Positions 11,390 to 20,653 are shown, numbered from the stretch's first letter. The stretch is 64,000 nucleotides of DNA from Endomychus coccineus (GCA_958510875.1 OY294067.1:151044962-151108961); one strand, 5' to 3'. Made by a program: numbers and translations. Notes: generated by a model from the letters alone, not told the origin.

Positions 11390-11605
11390 TTTTATCTCGT
11401 GATTCAACACTCCGACACGTGCTTCAACATTAAGACACGTGTTCAGTCACATGTTCAGACACGTATTTCAATAATCAGACACGTGTTAAGCACGTGCTTC
11501 AACATTCAGAGACATGCTCTACTCAGACATGTATTCAGACACATGCTTCAATACTCAGACACGTGTTTAGCACGTGCTCCATCATTCATACCTATTTAAC
11601 ACGTA
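11390..11605 (+). repeat. Degenerate short tandem repeat, CAGACACGTG type
   Basis: Repeated units of about 20-25 bp built from (T/A)CAGACACGTG, TTCAACATTCAGACA and AGCACGTGCTTCAAC. They give an open frame at 11381-11599 with repetitive His/Cys/Thr codons that I treat as non-coding. CACGTG is an E-box palindrome. The same repeat type recurs in reverse at 62800-63010. Confidence 0.8.
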
Positions 11606-11709
11606 TTTGATACCTGATTTTGAGAGAAGCGTAGAAGTACCTAACCGCGTGATCGGACATACACAATATAACATCATCAACTAGTATATAAACAAATGCT
11701 TATTAACAT

Positions 11710-12435
11710 ATGTTTCAGTATGATTTCGATGCTCCTCTAGATAATATGAACATTGTCAAGCAGAAAGACTCGTTGAATATTATGAATTTAGGACTAAGCA
11801 TTGAAAATATTGAACAATCACAACGTCACAGCTCTTTGCTGCCAAATACTTTACGAACAATAATCTGTGGTCCAAGTAATTGTGGGAAAACAAATGTGAT
11901 GTTATCTCTATTGTTAGATGCTAACGGCCTGAAATTTGAAAACGTGTACATATATTCAAAGTCTTTACACCAACCAAAATACCAGTTACTAAAGGAGACA
12001 TTGAAGAAAATTGAGGGGCTTGGATATTTTCCTTGTACCGAAAGTGATGAGGTAATAGACCCCACAGAAGCGAGGCCTAATTCGGTAATAATATTCGATG
12101 ACGTGATGTTTGAGAAACAGGAGAAAATTCGTGCTTATTTTTCAAGAGGGAGACACAACTCAATTGATAGTTTCTATCTTTGTCAGTCTTTTGCTAAATG
12201 TCCAAAACATGGATTGCGCGACAATGCCAATTGCTTGATTATTTTCAAACAGGATGAACTCAATTTGAAACATATATTCACCGATCATGTAAGTACCGAC
12301 ATGTCACTCGAGAAATTCAAAGAGATATGTAGCGTATGTTGGAAAGATAAATATGGATTCCTTATGATAAACAAAGACTGTGATATGAACAAAGGACGTT
12401 ATCGCAAAGGTTTTGATAGTTATATATACATCTAA
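11710..12435 (+). CDS. FtsK/HerA-type A32-like genome-packaging ATPase
   Basis: Likely powers DNA translocation into the capsid, as in Polintons, adintoviruses and other large dsDNA viruses with A32-like motors. The 241-residue product has a Walker A motif GPSNCGKT at residues 54-61 after a short N-terminal extension, a Walker B motif VIIFDD at 126-131, and a downstream SFYLCQS stretch in the sensor position. There are no transmembrane segments. The start is the ATG at 11710, the only in-frame one upstream of the domain. The frame is intact. It is the first gene inside the left repeat and is followed after 42 bp by the DUF8207-like gene, all on the plus strand like the capsid block. The length is normal for Polinton ATPases. 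Confidence 0.9.
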   Translation: MFQYDFDAPLDNMNIVKQKDSLNIMNLGLSIENIEQSQRHSSLLPNTLRTIICGPSNCGKTNVMLSLLLDANGLKFENVYIYSKSLHQPKYQLLKETLKKIEGLGYFPCTESDEVIDPTEARPNSVIIFDDVMFEKQEKIRAYFSRGRHNSIDSFYLCQSFAKCPKHGLRDNANCLIIFKQDELNLKHIFTDHVSTDMSLEKFKEICSVCWKDKYGFLMINKDCDMNKGRYRKGFDSYIYI

Positions 12436-12477
12436 CATGTATATATACTTTCATTTGAAATAGACAAACCGCTCAGC

Positions 12478-13542
12478 ATGGACGTGGGTGTGAGTAACAT
12501 GCTTAAAGAAAAACAACAATTGAAGAAAAAAATTTGGGAGTTAGCAAACGTTGTGAGGAAAAAATATATGGCTGTGAAATTGGGTGAAGCTGAAAATGAT
12601 GAGATTCTAGATAATATGTTCAGGAATGTATCTAAACCTCTGGAGGAAATTGCGAAAAATGCTGAAATAATCAAACAAAATTCGTTGGTTAAACCTAAAA
12701 GTATTGTTTCTACAGCAACACAAATGGAGAACATACCAATACCAAATATTGTAACTGAAGGGGAAGAGTTCGTATATAACCCCCAAAATACTGAGGAGGA
12801 TGTGTTTACCCTCGAACCTACTATCGATCAGATTCGTGAAGAATTCAGAAAACATAAGAAAGATAATGCAGAGGCTACAGAGGAGTTTCTGCAACAATAC
12901 CCCACATTAGCACGTTATTACTTGGAAGGATTCCTATTGGATGATGATGTTAAGAGATATGATGATAAAATGGGTTTGCAATATAATTCAACTTTAGACA
13001 AATGGTTCATGGGTAATCAACCTATAGAGATTGATAGTGAGAGTAATATAATTATCAAGGGTACTCCGTTCAAGGGTACCACAGGACTGTATAATTTGAT
13101 ATTTTACAGAGATGTTCTACCTGATACTTACACTGTGGAAGATGGGAAAAATTACAGTCAAATGATGGAAATGACTAGTGCCCATAGACGTAATAACGAT
13201 CCAGCTGATCGAATAAGAAACATTGTAAAATACAAAAATGTACTGAAACCTTTGATTAATTCCATGAAAAGACCCAGAGCCAAAACATACACTGGAAGTG
13301 CATATATCAAAAATGATATGCTTGAATATAACGAGAAACCTATCGAATATGTTTATTGGGATGACGTTAACGAAATTGTGGATAGACTGAGACTCCTTGT
13401 TGCATCCTCGCATGCAGGTAACCATAATCATCACAACGAGATAATCTCTTTAATAGAAGAATTGATAGAGGCAGGGGTAATTGAACAAAAACCAGGTGTA
13501 AGACAAATTCATCACAGTTATAAAGATGGTTTCAATGGATAA
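12478..13542 (+). CDS. DUF8207-like Polinton protein of unknown function
   Basis: A 354-residue intact frame. Residues about 8-70 are rich in Lys/Glu with heptad-like Leu spacing and probably form a coiled coil. A conserved core at about 190-260 contains IIIKGTPFKGTTGLYNLIF, then a Tyr-rich segment and an HRRNNDP motif; I recognise this arrangement from insect Maverick proteins labelled DUF8207. The C-terminus (about 295-345) is a charged helical stretch with a His-rich centre. The function is not known. Its place between packaging ATPase and integrase suggests a virion or core role, but that is inference. The last 17 bases overlap the start of the next gene in another frame, as expected in a compact viral transcription unit. 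Confidence 0.75.
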   Translation: MDVGVSNMLKEKQQLKKKIWELANVVRKKYMAVKLGEAENDEILDNMFRNVSKPLEEIAKNAEIIKQNSLVKPKSIVSTATQMENIPIPNIVTEGEEFVYNPQNTEEDVFTLEPTIDQIREEFRKHKKDNAEATEEFLQQYPTLARYYLEGFLLDDDVKRYDDKMGLQYNSTLDKWFMGNQPIEIDSESNIIIKGTPFKGTTGLYNLIFYRDVLPDTYTVEDGKNYSQMMEMTSAHRRNNDPADRIRNIVKYKNVLKPLINSMKRPRAKTYTGSAYIKNDMLEYNEKPIEYVYWDDVNEIVDRLRLLVASSHAGNHNHHNEIISLIEELIEAGVIEQKPGVRQIHHSYKDGFNG

Positions 13543-14182
13543 GTTTGGCAGAGCCTCCTCTTCCATGTGGATATATGATACAAATGTATTTAATAGTAAT
13601 TTCAAACAAGTTCACGGACAAGGATTATTCCTAACGAGCGATGGAAGTTATGATATGGAAAATCGTAGATGGTGCAACGTAAAATCACCGAATGATGATG
13701 GAGATGTTGCAAATAAAGTATATGTTGATAAATTAACACACAAACTGAATCTGAAAACGGAAACCAGTCTTAAAGATACCTTCAATGTTAGGGTTGATAA
13801 TTTGATCAAAGATATCAACAAGGATCTGGATGAACATAATTTAACGGCTGAGAAGGTTATTCTCAACATTGATAAACATCTGATGGACATTCAGAATAAA
13901 TATAATGGAATGGGGATCTATATAAAATCAGAGTATAAAACAATCAGTGATAGTGTGAGGGAAAACAGAAATTAATTGAAAGAGATCAATAACACATTTA
14001 ACAGTGTGAACATGCGTCTAAATGACATTACTAGTAAAGTGGAGGCGTTAGAACGACGGATGACATCTGTGGAACCTTCTAAGAAGAGACCCTCATCATC
14101 ATCCACAACAACAAAGCAGGGCTCTGTGAAACGTATATCTCCAAATCCTGTGAATATACCCAAAAAATTAATTCTACACTAG
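13535..14182 (+). pseudogene. Fibre-like coiled-coil protein, split by one stop codon
   Basis: The frame opens at ATG 13535 (an earlier ATG at 13526 overlaps the previous gene). It continues to a TAA at 13973-13975 and then runs on in the same frame to 14182, so a single nonsense codon divides a protein of about 215 residues. The N-terminus has a DKFGR start typical of Polinton proteins. A segment DGDVANKVYVDKL resembles the (G)DAVNKKYVD motif common in phage tail-fibre and attachment proteins. The rest is a long coiled coil (both sides of the stop), ending in a Ser/Thr/Lys-rich tail. I infer a trimeric fibre- or spike-like virion protein; a scaffold is the alternative. It follows the DUF8207-like gene and precedes the integrase. 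Confidence 0.6.
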
Positions 14183-14199
14183 ATTTCCACATTGATAAG

Positions 14200-15123
14200 A
14201 TGAGTAGAGAACAAGTTGTGCATGAGCTCCATAAGCCGAGTAGGAAGAATTTCAAACGACGCAGAACAATCATAAAAGGTTTGGATGATTTGTGGCAAAT
14301 GGATCTGGCTGAAATGGGTAATTACGCTCGTGAAAATAGAGGATTCAAATACATTTTGATTATGATCGATTGTTTCTCGAAATTTCTATGGACACGCCCG
14401 CTGAAAACGAAATCAGCCGAAGAGGTTCGGAAAGCGGTCAGTTCTATATTGCTAGAAGGACATCGTAAGCCTAGGAATCTGCAAAGCGATCAGGGAAAAG
14501 AATTCTTCAATAAACACTTTGTCGATCTAATGAAGAAACATAATATCAATCATTATAATACGTATAGTGTGAAAAAAGCAGCCATTGCTGAACGTGTCAT
14601 TCGAACGTTAAAGGAATCGCTCTACAAACATTTCAGTCTTAGCGGCAAATACAAATGGCTTGATATACTTGAAGAAACCACAGAAAAATATAATAAACGT
14701 AAACATAGTACTATAAATATGGCTCCAATAAAAGTGACGAAACAGATTGAGAGCGAAATATTGAAGCGATCCTACTCACACATCAAGTTAGCTCTGCCTC
14801 ACAAATACAACGTTGGAGATGTGGTACGAATAAGTAAGGCTAAACGTATTTTTGAGAAGGGATTTACGCCCAATTGGAGTACGGAATTATTTAAAATCAT
14901 CAAAGTAAAAATTACCAACCCGGTCACATATCTACTAGAAGATATGACCAACGCACCAATCAGCGGCTGTTTCTATGAGGAAGAATAACAGAAAACAAAA
15001 CAACCCGATGTGTATTTAGTCGAAAAAATATTACGAAAGAGAAGGGGTCAACAGTATGTGAAATGGTTGGGTCTAGATAATAATCACAACAGTTGGATCA
15101 ATAATTCGGATCTCGTTCAATGA
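14200..15123 (+). pseudogene. Polinton retroviral-type integrase with chromodomain, one premature stop
   Basis: Would insert the linear element DNA into the host genome. The open part (14200-14988, 262 residues) has an N-terminal ELHKPSRKNFKRRR segment, then the rve core: WQMDL (Asp 35), LQSDQGKEF (Asp 97) and AAIAERVIRTLK (Glu 131). The last two are 33 residues apart, as in Polinton integrases. An SH3-like segment follows (NVGDVVRISKAKRIF). A TAA at 14986-14988 ends the frame, but the same frame continues to 15123 with a chromodomain signature (VEKILRKR, YVKWLG, SWI). The catalytic core is therefore intact and only the chromodomain, thought to guide integration to chromatin marks, is separated. 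Start ATG 14200. Confidence 0.9.
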
Positions 15124-15402
15124 ACCCATCATTAACCATTTGGAGATTATTAGGAACAAACAAATAGCTGGAATATTATTGACTCGAGGGTATGGTTATT
15201 ATAATAGAACAAAATTCCGTGAATATGAGGGTGAATCAAGAGTGAAGATTATAATATTTGAAACATATATTGTTAAGATTATACTTAAGTCTTTTGTATT
15301 GAGAATATTTTGAAATTAATAAAAAATATTATTTTGAGATCTTTGGTCTTTCTCCCTCCCCTCGTTGAATAACGGTGCAATCTTGAATTCTCATCAGTCT
15401 GT
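15124..15402 (+). other. Spacer with polyadenylation-type signal
   Basis: No coding content. TTAATAAAAAATATT near 15318 could serve as a polyadenylation signal for the upstream plus-strand block. A pyrimidine-rich tract follows before the next gene. Confidence 0.4.
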
Positions 15403-16163
15403 ATGGAAGCGTACGTAGGAGAAGGTGTTCTCAATACGCTTATAAACAAGCTCCCGTTTGAACTTCATATTCCTGGTTATCAATTCTGTGGTCCCGGTAC
15501 AAAATTAGAAGAACGGTTGAGAAGAGGAGATTCAGGTATCAATCCACTCGATAAAGCTTGCCGCCAACACGATATTTCATATCTGCGAAACGCTAGGATA
15601 AAATATTAGAGAACGCTGCTTGGCAACGTGTCAAATCTAAAGACACAAAATTTGGAGAAAGGATTGCCGCTTTCGGTGTAAATAAAATTATGAAGGCAAA
15701 GAGGAAATTGGGGATGGGTATGAGAAAGAAGGTTGGGTTCGGAAGTGCAATTGTCAATGGGGTGAGAAAAGTTATGAAGAATAAGTTTGACTCATCCAAT
15801 CTGAAGAAAACATCCCAAACAGCGTTGAAAGTTGCACGAAAACAATTCAAAAAAGCAGGTGGTCGGAAAAATGTTCGGTTACCAAGAGTAATTCCTATTC
15901 CAAAGACTGGAGGATTTCTACCATTTTAAATACCTCTGTTTGCCGGCTTATCAGCTGCTGGAGCATTGGCGGGAGGTGGTGCAGGCATCGCTAAGGCCGT
16001 CAACGACAGCAAAGCAGCTCGGAAAACCTTGGAGGAAACGGAAAGACATAATAAAACAATGGAAGCTATAGCTTTGGGAAAACAAGGATCTGGTCTATAT
16101 TTGAAAAAGTATCGCAAAGGTCTTGGTCTATATTTAAATAAACATCCAAAAAACTGTCAGTAA
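15403..16163 (+). pseudogene. Phospholipase A2-like/basic virion protein, broken
   Basis: Starts at ATG 15403. The first 68 residues hold a parvovirus-type PLA2 signature: YQFCGPGTKLEERL (calcium-loop type) and KACRQHDISY with the His-Asp catalytic pair. Such domains help virions escape endosomes in parvoviruses; a similar role here is inference. A frameshift at about 15590-15605 moves the reading to the frame of 15690-15929, which is very basic (many Lys/Arg, Gly-Met-Arg tracts) and resembles core/DNA-binding proteins. A TAA at 15927-15929 then separates, in the same frame, a Gly/Ala-rich hydrophobic segment (15930-16010) and a helical tail with KQGSGLYLKKYRKG. PLA2 followed by a hydrophobic segment is a known Polinton arrangement. 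Two lesions make this copy non-functional as one protein. Confidence 0.8.
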
Positions 16164-16532
16164 ACCTACCCAGAAGACCTCTGACCGATCTCGATCTACG
16201 AAAACTAGCAAAAGCTCTGAAAATTCCCCATTTTAGAGGAGTATTTATGCGTGATGAACTGCCATCCAACGGACCATGGAAAACGAGCATGGAATAGTTA
16301 ATTTAGATAGCTCGGACAATGGAGGCACTCACTGGGTTGGGTTTAATAAAGTCGGTGATACAGTTTTATTTTATGATAGTTTTGGCAATTTACGCCCCCT
16401 CGCGAACTAGTGGATTATTTCAAAAAGTGTAAGATATTATTCAATCACGATAATTTTCAACAATATAACACTTATAATTGTGGTCAGTTATGTTTAGATT
16501 CCCTCTCTAACTCTTCAGTTGTGCTCGACTAA
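16164..16532 (+). pseudogene. Adenain-type cysteine protease, two frameshifts
   Basis: Maturation protease of the adenovirus/Polinton family (cleaves virion proteins during assembly). Three short segments in shifting frames carry its signatures in order: LRKLAKALKIPHFRGVFMRD near 16197-16256, NGGTHWVGF with the catalytic His near 16320, LFYDSFG with the acidic residue near 16370, and YNCGQLCLDSL with the catalytic Cys near 16480. Frame changes occur near 16285 and 16400. No clear ATG precedes the first segment; the start may lie in the region after the PLA2-like gene. Length (about 120 codons) is short but near that of other Polinton proteases. All catalytic positions are present; only the reading frame is damaged. 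Confidence 0.85.
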
Positions 16533-16583
16533 CCCTACATTTATTAGTATATAAACAGATTGTTGGTAAAGTTTTCATCAATC

Positions 16584-17327
16584 ATGTCTCAGACGTTCAC
16601 TATCACGGGTAAGAGCTCCCGCTTATCTGTAGATTTCCACCCACCTATAGAACTAGATCCTCATTCATATTATTCTATCGCACTTGTTGGCTTGCATACG
16701 TACAATAGCATTCCGAACATTGAAGAAGGTCTTAATAAATTTTATTATAAAAATGTGAAGGGTGAGGAAGAAGTAGTAACTATACCTACGGGGTCCTACG
16801 AGTTGACAGACATCGAGGATTTCATACAAAGTGCAGTTTGTGGGATAGGAGTGAAGCAAGAAGAACGTGACCGGAAATTATCAATAAAATCTAACAACAA
16901 CACTCTACACACAGAGCTGAAGAGTGATTTTGAAGTGAATTTTATTCCTAAAGATAGTATAAGCGAACTGTTGGGATTCAGCAAAAAGAAATTGACATCT
17001 CGCGAACTACACGTATCTGATCGACCTATAAACATAATCAAAGTTCAAACAATACGAGTTGAGTGTAACTTAACCGCAGGAGCATATTATAACAATAAGA
17101 TATTTCATACGATATATGAGTTCTCACCTCTTGTACCACCTGGGTTTTCCATTGATATAGAGTCGAAGAATCTTATTTATCTACCGGTCATCAGCAAGAC
17201 GTCCTTCGATAACATCACACTGAATATTTTAGATCAGAATTGGAAACGGGTAAATTTTCGTGGAGAAGAAATTATTATACGGGTGGAGTTGAAAAAGACC
17301 GCTAGGGATTATGGCTTCCAACAATAA
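16584..17327 (+). CDS. Minor capsid protein, penton-type single jelly roll
   Basis: An intact 247-residue frame directly after the protease and before the major capsid gene, the standard Polinton order. It begins MSQTFTITGKSSRL, has a DPHSYYSIALVGLHTYNSIP segment, an ELTDIEDFI helix and many short beta-rich stretches without membrane segments or a signal peptide, consistent with a single jelly roll forming the fivefold vertices. I chose ATG 16584; upstream codons in frame have no ATG. A TATA-like TATATAAACAG tract (near 16550) lies just upstream, perhaps a promoter. The family assignment rests on gene order and the N-terminal pattern; a structure prediction would settle it. Confidence 0.8.
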   Translation: MSQTFTITGKSSRLSVDFHPPIELDPHSYYSIALVGLHTYNSIPNIEEGLNKFYYKNVKGEEEVVTIPTGSYELTDIEDFIQSAVCGIGVKQEERDRKLSIKSNNNTLHTELKSDFEVNFIPKDSISELLGFSKKKLTSRELHVSDRPINIIKVQTIRVECNLTAGAYYNNKIFHTIYEFSPLVPPGFSIDIESKNLIYLPVISKTSFDNITLNILDQNWKRVNFRGEEIIIRVELKKTARDYGFQQ

Positions 17328-17413
17328 ATAATAATCCAATACTCACCACCACTCATTATATGAAAAGAATTCATCTGAGAAGGTTGTTGTTGCAGTAGCC
17401 ATCACTTGAGAAC

Positions 17414-17593
17414 ATGGGTTTGGATTTCAGCAATAAAAGACATACCCATAGTGGTCATCAGTCATTATCTACAACGAGTTCAAGGGAGAAGGTTGCTTCT
17501 GCATCACTATCATTGGAAAATATCAATTTTTTGAAGTCCCTTGGTTACAATGTCGGAAAAACTTCAAATATTCAACGAGCCAAACTTCAATGA
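17414..17593 (+). CDS. Small ORF upstream of the major capsid gene
   Basis: A 59-codon frame from ATG 17414 whose end overlaps the start of the major capsid gene by 44 bases in a different frame. It is Ser/His-rich and ends with a SLENINFLKSLGYNV-type motif. The DNA just upstream (17376-17425) is a diverged direct repeat of 17489-17538 (AGAAGGTTG.T.CTG.A plus CA.TTGA.AA.AT), so an N-terminal repeat of the same motif may have been lost by a frameshift near 17405. I recall short proteins with an FLKSLG motif beside Polinton capsid genes, but the function is unknown. It could also be a leader without coding role. Confidence 0.4.
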   Translation: MGLDFSNKRHTHSGHQSLSTTSSREKVASASLSLENINFLKSLGYNVGKTSNIQRAKLQ

Positions 17594-18752
17594 AGACATC
17601 ATCCGAGAAGAAACTCATACATACTATCCCCACACAACATCTTTTGGCAACAGCGATGAAATTGAGATATTAATCAATCAACAAGATGTGTTGGTAGATT
17701 TGGCCTTGTCTGCTTTATTCATCGAGGCAGAATTCCAGCCAGAAGCAAGTGGTGATGGTGAATGTAAACTAACGAATAATTTCGGAGCGTTTCTCTTCGA
17801 ATATATCAGTTATGAATTGAATGGAAAAGAGATGGACAAAGTACGTGATCCTGGTATTGTCAGCACCATCAGAGCTTATCTAACATATGCCAAACATGAA
17901 TCTATACCTCTAGCTATTTCTGGATGGTCATTTAAGGATTTATTGAGTTCAGTCTACAATAATAAAATCAATTTATGGATATCGTTGAATTTTCTACTAG
18001 GCCTATTCATTGACTATAACAAAGTTTTGAGTGGAAAATATAAGCTGCGCTTGATAAGGTCCCGAACCGATAACGATTGCTATACTAATAGCACAGGCAC
18101 GAAAACGGCTAAAATAAATGTGAAGACGATAGCATTAAAAGTGCGACATGTGTTTCCAAGTGATCAAGTTAAATTTCAAATGTTGGGGAATTTGAGTGCT
18201 GAGAAGCCTATTTTGATTCCATTCCGTAGTTGGGATCTGCATGAAAATCCGTTGATGAAGGAGAGCACTCGTGACATTTGGGCTGTTAAAACATCAATGA
18301 ATTTGGAACGTCTTAGATATGTGATTCCAGCTTTCCAAACTGATCGAAAAAATAATCCTGCTAAGCACAGTGCATATTTAGATAATATAAACTTGCTAAA
18401 TGTAAAATTATACTTGAATTCAGAGTGTTATCCATATGAAGCAATGAAATTGAATTTCACCGACCAGCAATACGTGGAAGCATACCAGATGTACTATGTT
18501 TTCCAGGAATCATTTTCAAATAAAATAATAAGTGAGCCCATGTTAGATTATATAGCATTCAAGAATAGAGCAATTTTTGTGATTGACTGTTCAAAACAAA
18601 ACGATGCTATAAAGTCATCAACAGTTGACGTCAAACTAGAGATGGAAAGTTTCCTGAATTTCCCCAAAAACACCAGGGCTTATTGCATCATCATTAACGA
18701 TCGTATAATGGAGTATTCTCCGATTACAGGATCAGTTCGGAATTTGGTGTGA
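17550..18752 (+). CDS. Major capsid protein, hexon-type double jelly roll
   Basis: Builds the capsid shell of the predicted Polinton virion. An intact frame of 400 residues from ATG 17550 (upstream in-frame codons lack an ATG). The N-terminus carries an HTYYPHTTSFGNSDEIEI segment and DVLVDLALSALFIEAEF. These are followed by FLFEYISYELNGKEMDKVRDPG, a pattern seen in Maverick proteins annotated in insects as F54H12.2-like. The second half has a PFRSWDLHENPL segment and an ending rich in short strands. It follows the penton-type gene and is followed by AATAAA at about 18823. Somewhat shorter than many Polinton capsid proteins but no break is visible. It has no membrane segments. Confidence 0.88.
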   Translation: MSEKLQIFNEPNFNEDIIREETHTYYPHTTSFGNSDEIEILINQQDVLVDLALSALFIEAEFQPEASGDGECKLTNNFGAFLFEYISYELNGKEMDKVRDPGIVSTIRAYLTYAKHESIPLAISGWSFKDLLSSVYNNKINLWISLNFLLGLFIDYNKVLSGKYKLRLIRSRTDNDCYTNSTGTKTAKINVKTIALKVRHVFPSDQVKFQMLGNLSAEKPILIPFRSWDLHENPLMKESTRDIWAVKTSMNLERLRYVIPAFQTDRKNNPAKHSAYLDNINLLNVKLYLNSECYPYEAMKLNFTDQQYVEAYQMYYVFQESFSNKIISEPMLDYIAFKNRAIFVIDCSKQNDAIKSSTVDVKLEMESFLNFPKNTRAYCIIINDRIMEYSPITGSVRNLV

Positions 18753-18759
18753 AGAACCA

Positions 18760-19088
18760 GGTGATGAATCATAATGTTATAATTTTAGTTCTAAATGATG
18801 TACTTTCAAAATGTATCTTTCCCAATAAATGTTATTATTATTATTATATTTGATATTTTATTTCTCAAACGGTAGGTGGTGATGTAAACATCTGACGATC
18901 ATAGTTTGTAAACTATGGTAGTCGGTTGATGGAAATGAAACAAATTGAAACAACTAGTGACGTTATCAGTCAGTTATCAACGTTTGCAATGACATCGAAA
19001 CGGAGAGTTACCCCCCACCCTCACTATTCACGTTCACGTTATCACGTATGTAAGAGAGAATCATTTCAGAAAATGTTCAGTTATAAAA
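18760..19088 (+). promoter_or_regulatory. Post-capsid spacer with polyA signal and TIR-like palindrome
   Basis: CCAATAAATG near 18823 is a probable polyadenylation signal for the capsid gene. Near 18890-18930 TCTGACGATCATAGTTTGTAAACTATGGTAGTCGG is palindromic around CATAGTTTGTAAACTATG and resembles the CATAGTTC(G/A)(T/C)GAAC units of the terminal repeats, so a TIR-type site may drive the next gene. The open frame at 18926-19114 is probably incidental. Confidence 0.4.
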
Positions 19089-20086
19089 ATGAACTTAGCA
19101 GCGTGCGTTCGTGATTCAAATGTGACTACATGGTCCACCAACAATTTTATTAAGTTAACAGTTAATGAAGTGTGTCTAAAATTTGGGATCGATATAAGAA
19201 ACGATAAAAGAAACTATTTATTTTGGAATATTCAACTAAACCAACGCATTCTGATGAATGAAGATCTATTGGATTGGTTAGGTTATCGCGGCAAAAAATA
19301 TCATGCTAAAAAGGGTGTTATGACAAGATTGTTGAGGAAAAACCCGCATATACACCATTTAGAAATTTGTGATAAGACTGATGCACGAAAGTAATATTAT
19401 GTTCTAGATGCTATTGATTTCGAATCATTATTGATGCAAATGCGAACTCCTAAAGTCATCGAGTTACGTGAACTGTTTTCGTTAATGAAATTTATTATGA
19501 TGAAATATTGTGAGTACGAGAAATTCTATGAACAGCAAGAACGTCAAAGAGCTGAGGAACGTGAATGTCTTGCGAAAGAACGATCTCAACGCTTATCTCA
19601 ACAAATTCAAATGAATGTTATCACCTTACGGAATAACATTGCACCAGATATTGTTCCACCTCCTATAAATTTCGGAAAGAGACGAAATTTAGGTAATTAC
19701 TTTGTTTTTTATAATAAAATTTATATAATATATATTATTTAGGATTATATCGAACATCGAATGATATGAGACCAGAATGGTACCTAATGCGTCGACAGGA
19801 GGATGATTGGCGTGATGCCGACAGAAAATTACAAAATCGAGGAATGCGATTAATACGTAAATGGTCTAACATATCTCATGCTATCGATATTGGTAACGAA
19901 GTGAAACAGAATTTCCGCCGCGATTTGGAATGGTATGCAAGAGGAAATATTATTCATGCCGCAGAAGAAGAGGGGGGTGAACAATTGATTAGTGATATCA
20001 ACATTGAGTCATTGATAGAATGTGTTATCAATCACAAAAATAAAGCTTATGAACTAGCAAATGATAATGTCAATATATTATTATAA
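19089..20086 (+). pseudogene. MSV199-type (poxvirus/iridovirus-like) protein with intron, one stop
   Basis: From ATG 19089. Residues about 22-95 match the MSV199 domain pattern known from entomopoxviruses, iridoviruses and other large DNA viruses: an LTVNEVC start, LNQRILMNEDLLDWLGYRGK and a KKGVMTRLLRKN segment, then a YYVLDAIDFESLL block and a helix ending MKYCEYEKFYEQ. A TAA at 19392-19394 interrupts the frame once. A charged coiled coil follows. A 51-bp intron (19693-19742; GTAATT...TTTAG) joins in phase to 19743-20086, which is Trp/Arg-rich and ends at 20086. MSV199 proteins are thought to bind DNA and act as regulators; the exact job here is unknown. The small intron suggests nuclear transcription and splicing of this viral-type gene. 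Confidence 0.7.
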
Positions 20087-20131
20087 TTATCATTCCTTTT
20101 GTTTTATTAAAACACTTATATCTTCATACAA

Positions 20132-20653
20132 TCATTTATTTACATGGTAAATAGCCTTCTTTACATATTTAACAAACATTTTCAACATTAGTACTGATAA
20201 AGAAGATAAAATTGCATACAAAATTGCGAAAATTTTAGAAATTTCTTCGTCTAGTGAGGATGATGTACGTGTGGATGGTGTTGATATTATCTTTTGTATG
20301 ACATGTGGTAAACATAATGATTGTTGGAGCAATTGCCATTCAGCCATATCTCCCTCACTCCGATCAAAGAATAAAAGTTTAAGTTTATAATGTATGGTGG
20401 TACGATTATCTTGAGGAATGTTGAATGCGAATACCTCTAATAGATTATCGTTGATTTTTCTAAAATTCATCGGAATCCATTCGGTACGGTTACACCCCCC
20501 ACCACCATCGGTTGCAACATCCTTCAGACAAATATAAATGCGCTCAACGTGTTGGGGAACGTTCGCGTATAGAATACCATTCAGAATTGTGGTTAGAATC
20601 ACGAAATTTGTTTTTAACATCCCCACTCCCATCATTATCTTCACTTTTTGCAC
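20132..20653 (-). CDS. Predicted type I membrane protein
   Basis: The only minus-strand gene of the element, convergent with the MSV199-type gene and 45 bp from it. A 173-residue intact frame with an N-terminal hydrophobic segment preceded by a Lys (LKTNFVILTTILNGILYANV), which looks like a signal peptide; translation may start at the internal Met codons nearer this segment. The middle is hydrophilic with Cys residues in a Gly-rich loop (TDGGGGCNRTEW, including an NRT glycosylation sequon). A single transmembrane helix lies near the C-terminus (IFAILYAILSSLSVLML) followed by a short basic tail. I do not recognise a family. Candidates are a virion-membrane or host-interaction protein. A competing hydrophilic frame at 20544-20738 on the same strand is less convincing. 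Confidence 0.55.
   Translation of the reverse strand: MQKVKIMMGVGMLKTNFVILTTILNGILYANVPQHVERIYICLKDVATDGGGGCNRTEWIPMNFRKINDNLLEVFAFNIPQDNRTTIHYKLKLLFFDRSEGDMAEWQLLQQSLCLPHVIQKIISTPSTRTSSSLDEEISKIFAILYAILSSLSVLMLKMFVKYVKKAIYHVNK

Noticed and set aside
11381..11599. 72-codon frame in the CAGACACGTG repeats
   Set aside because: Short tandem units explain the open frame; composition is repetitive His/Cys/Thr with no fold.
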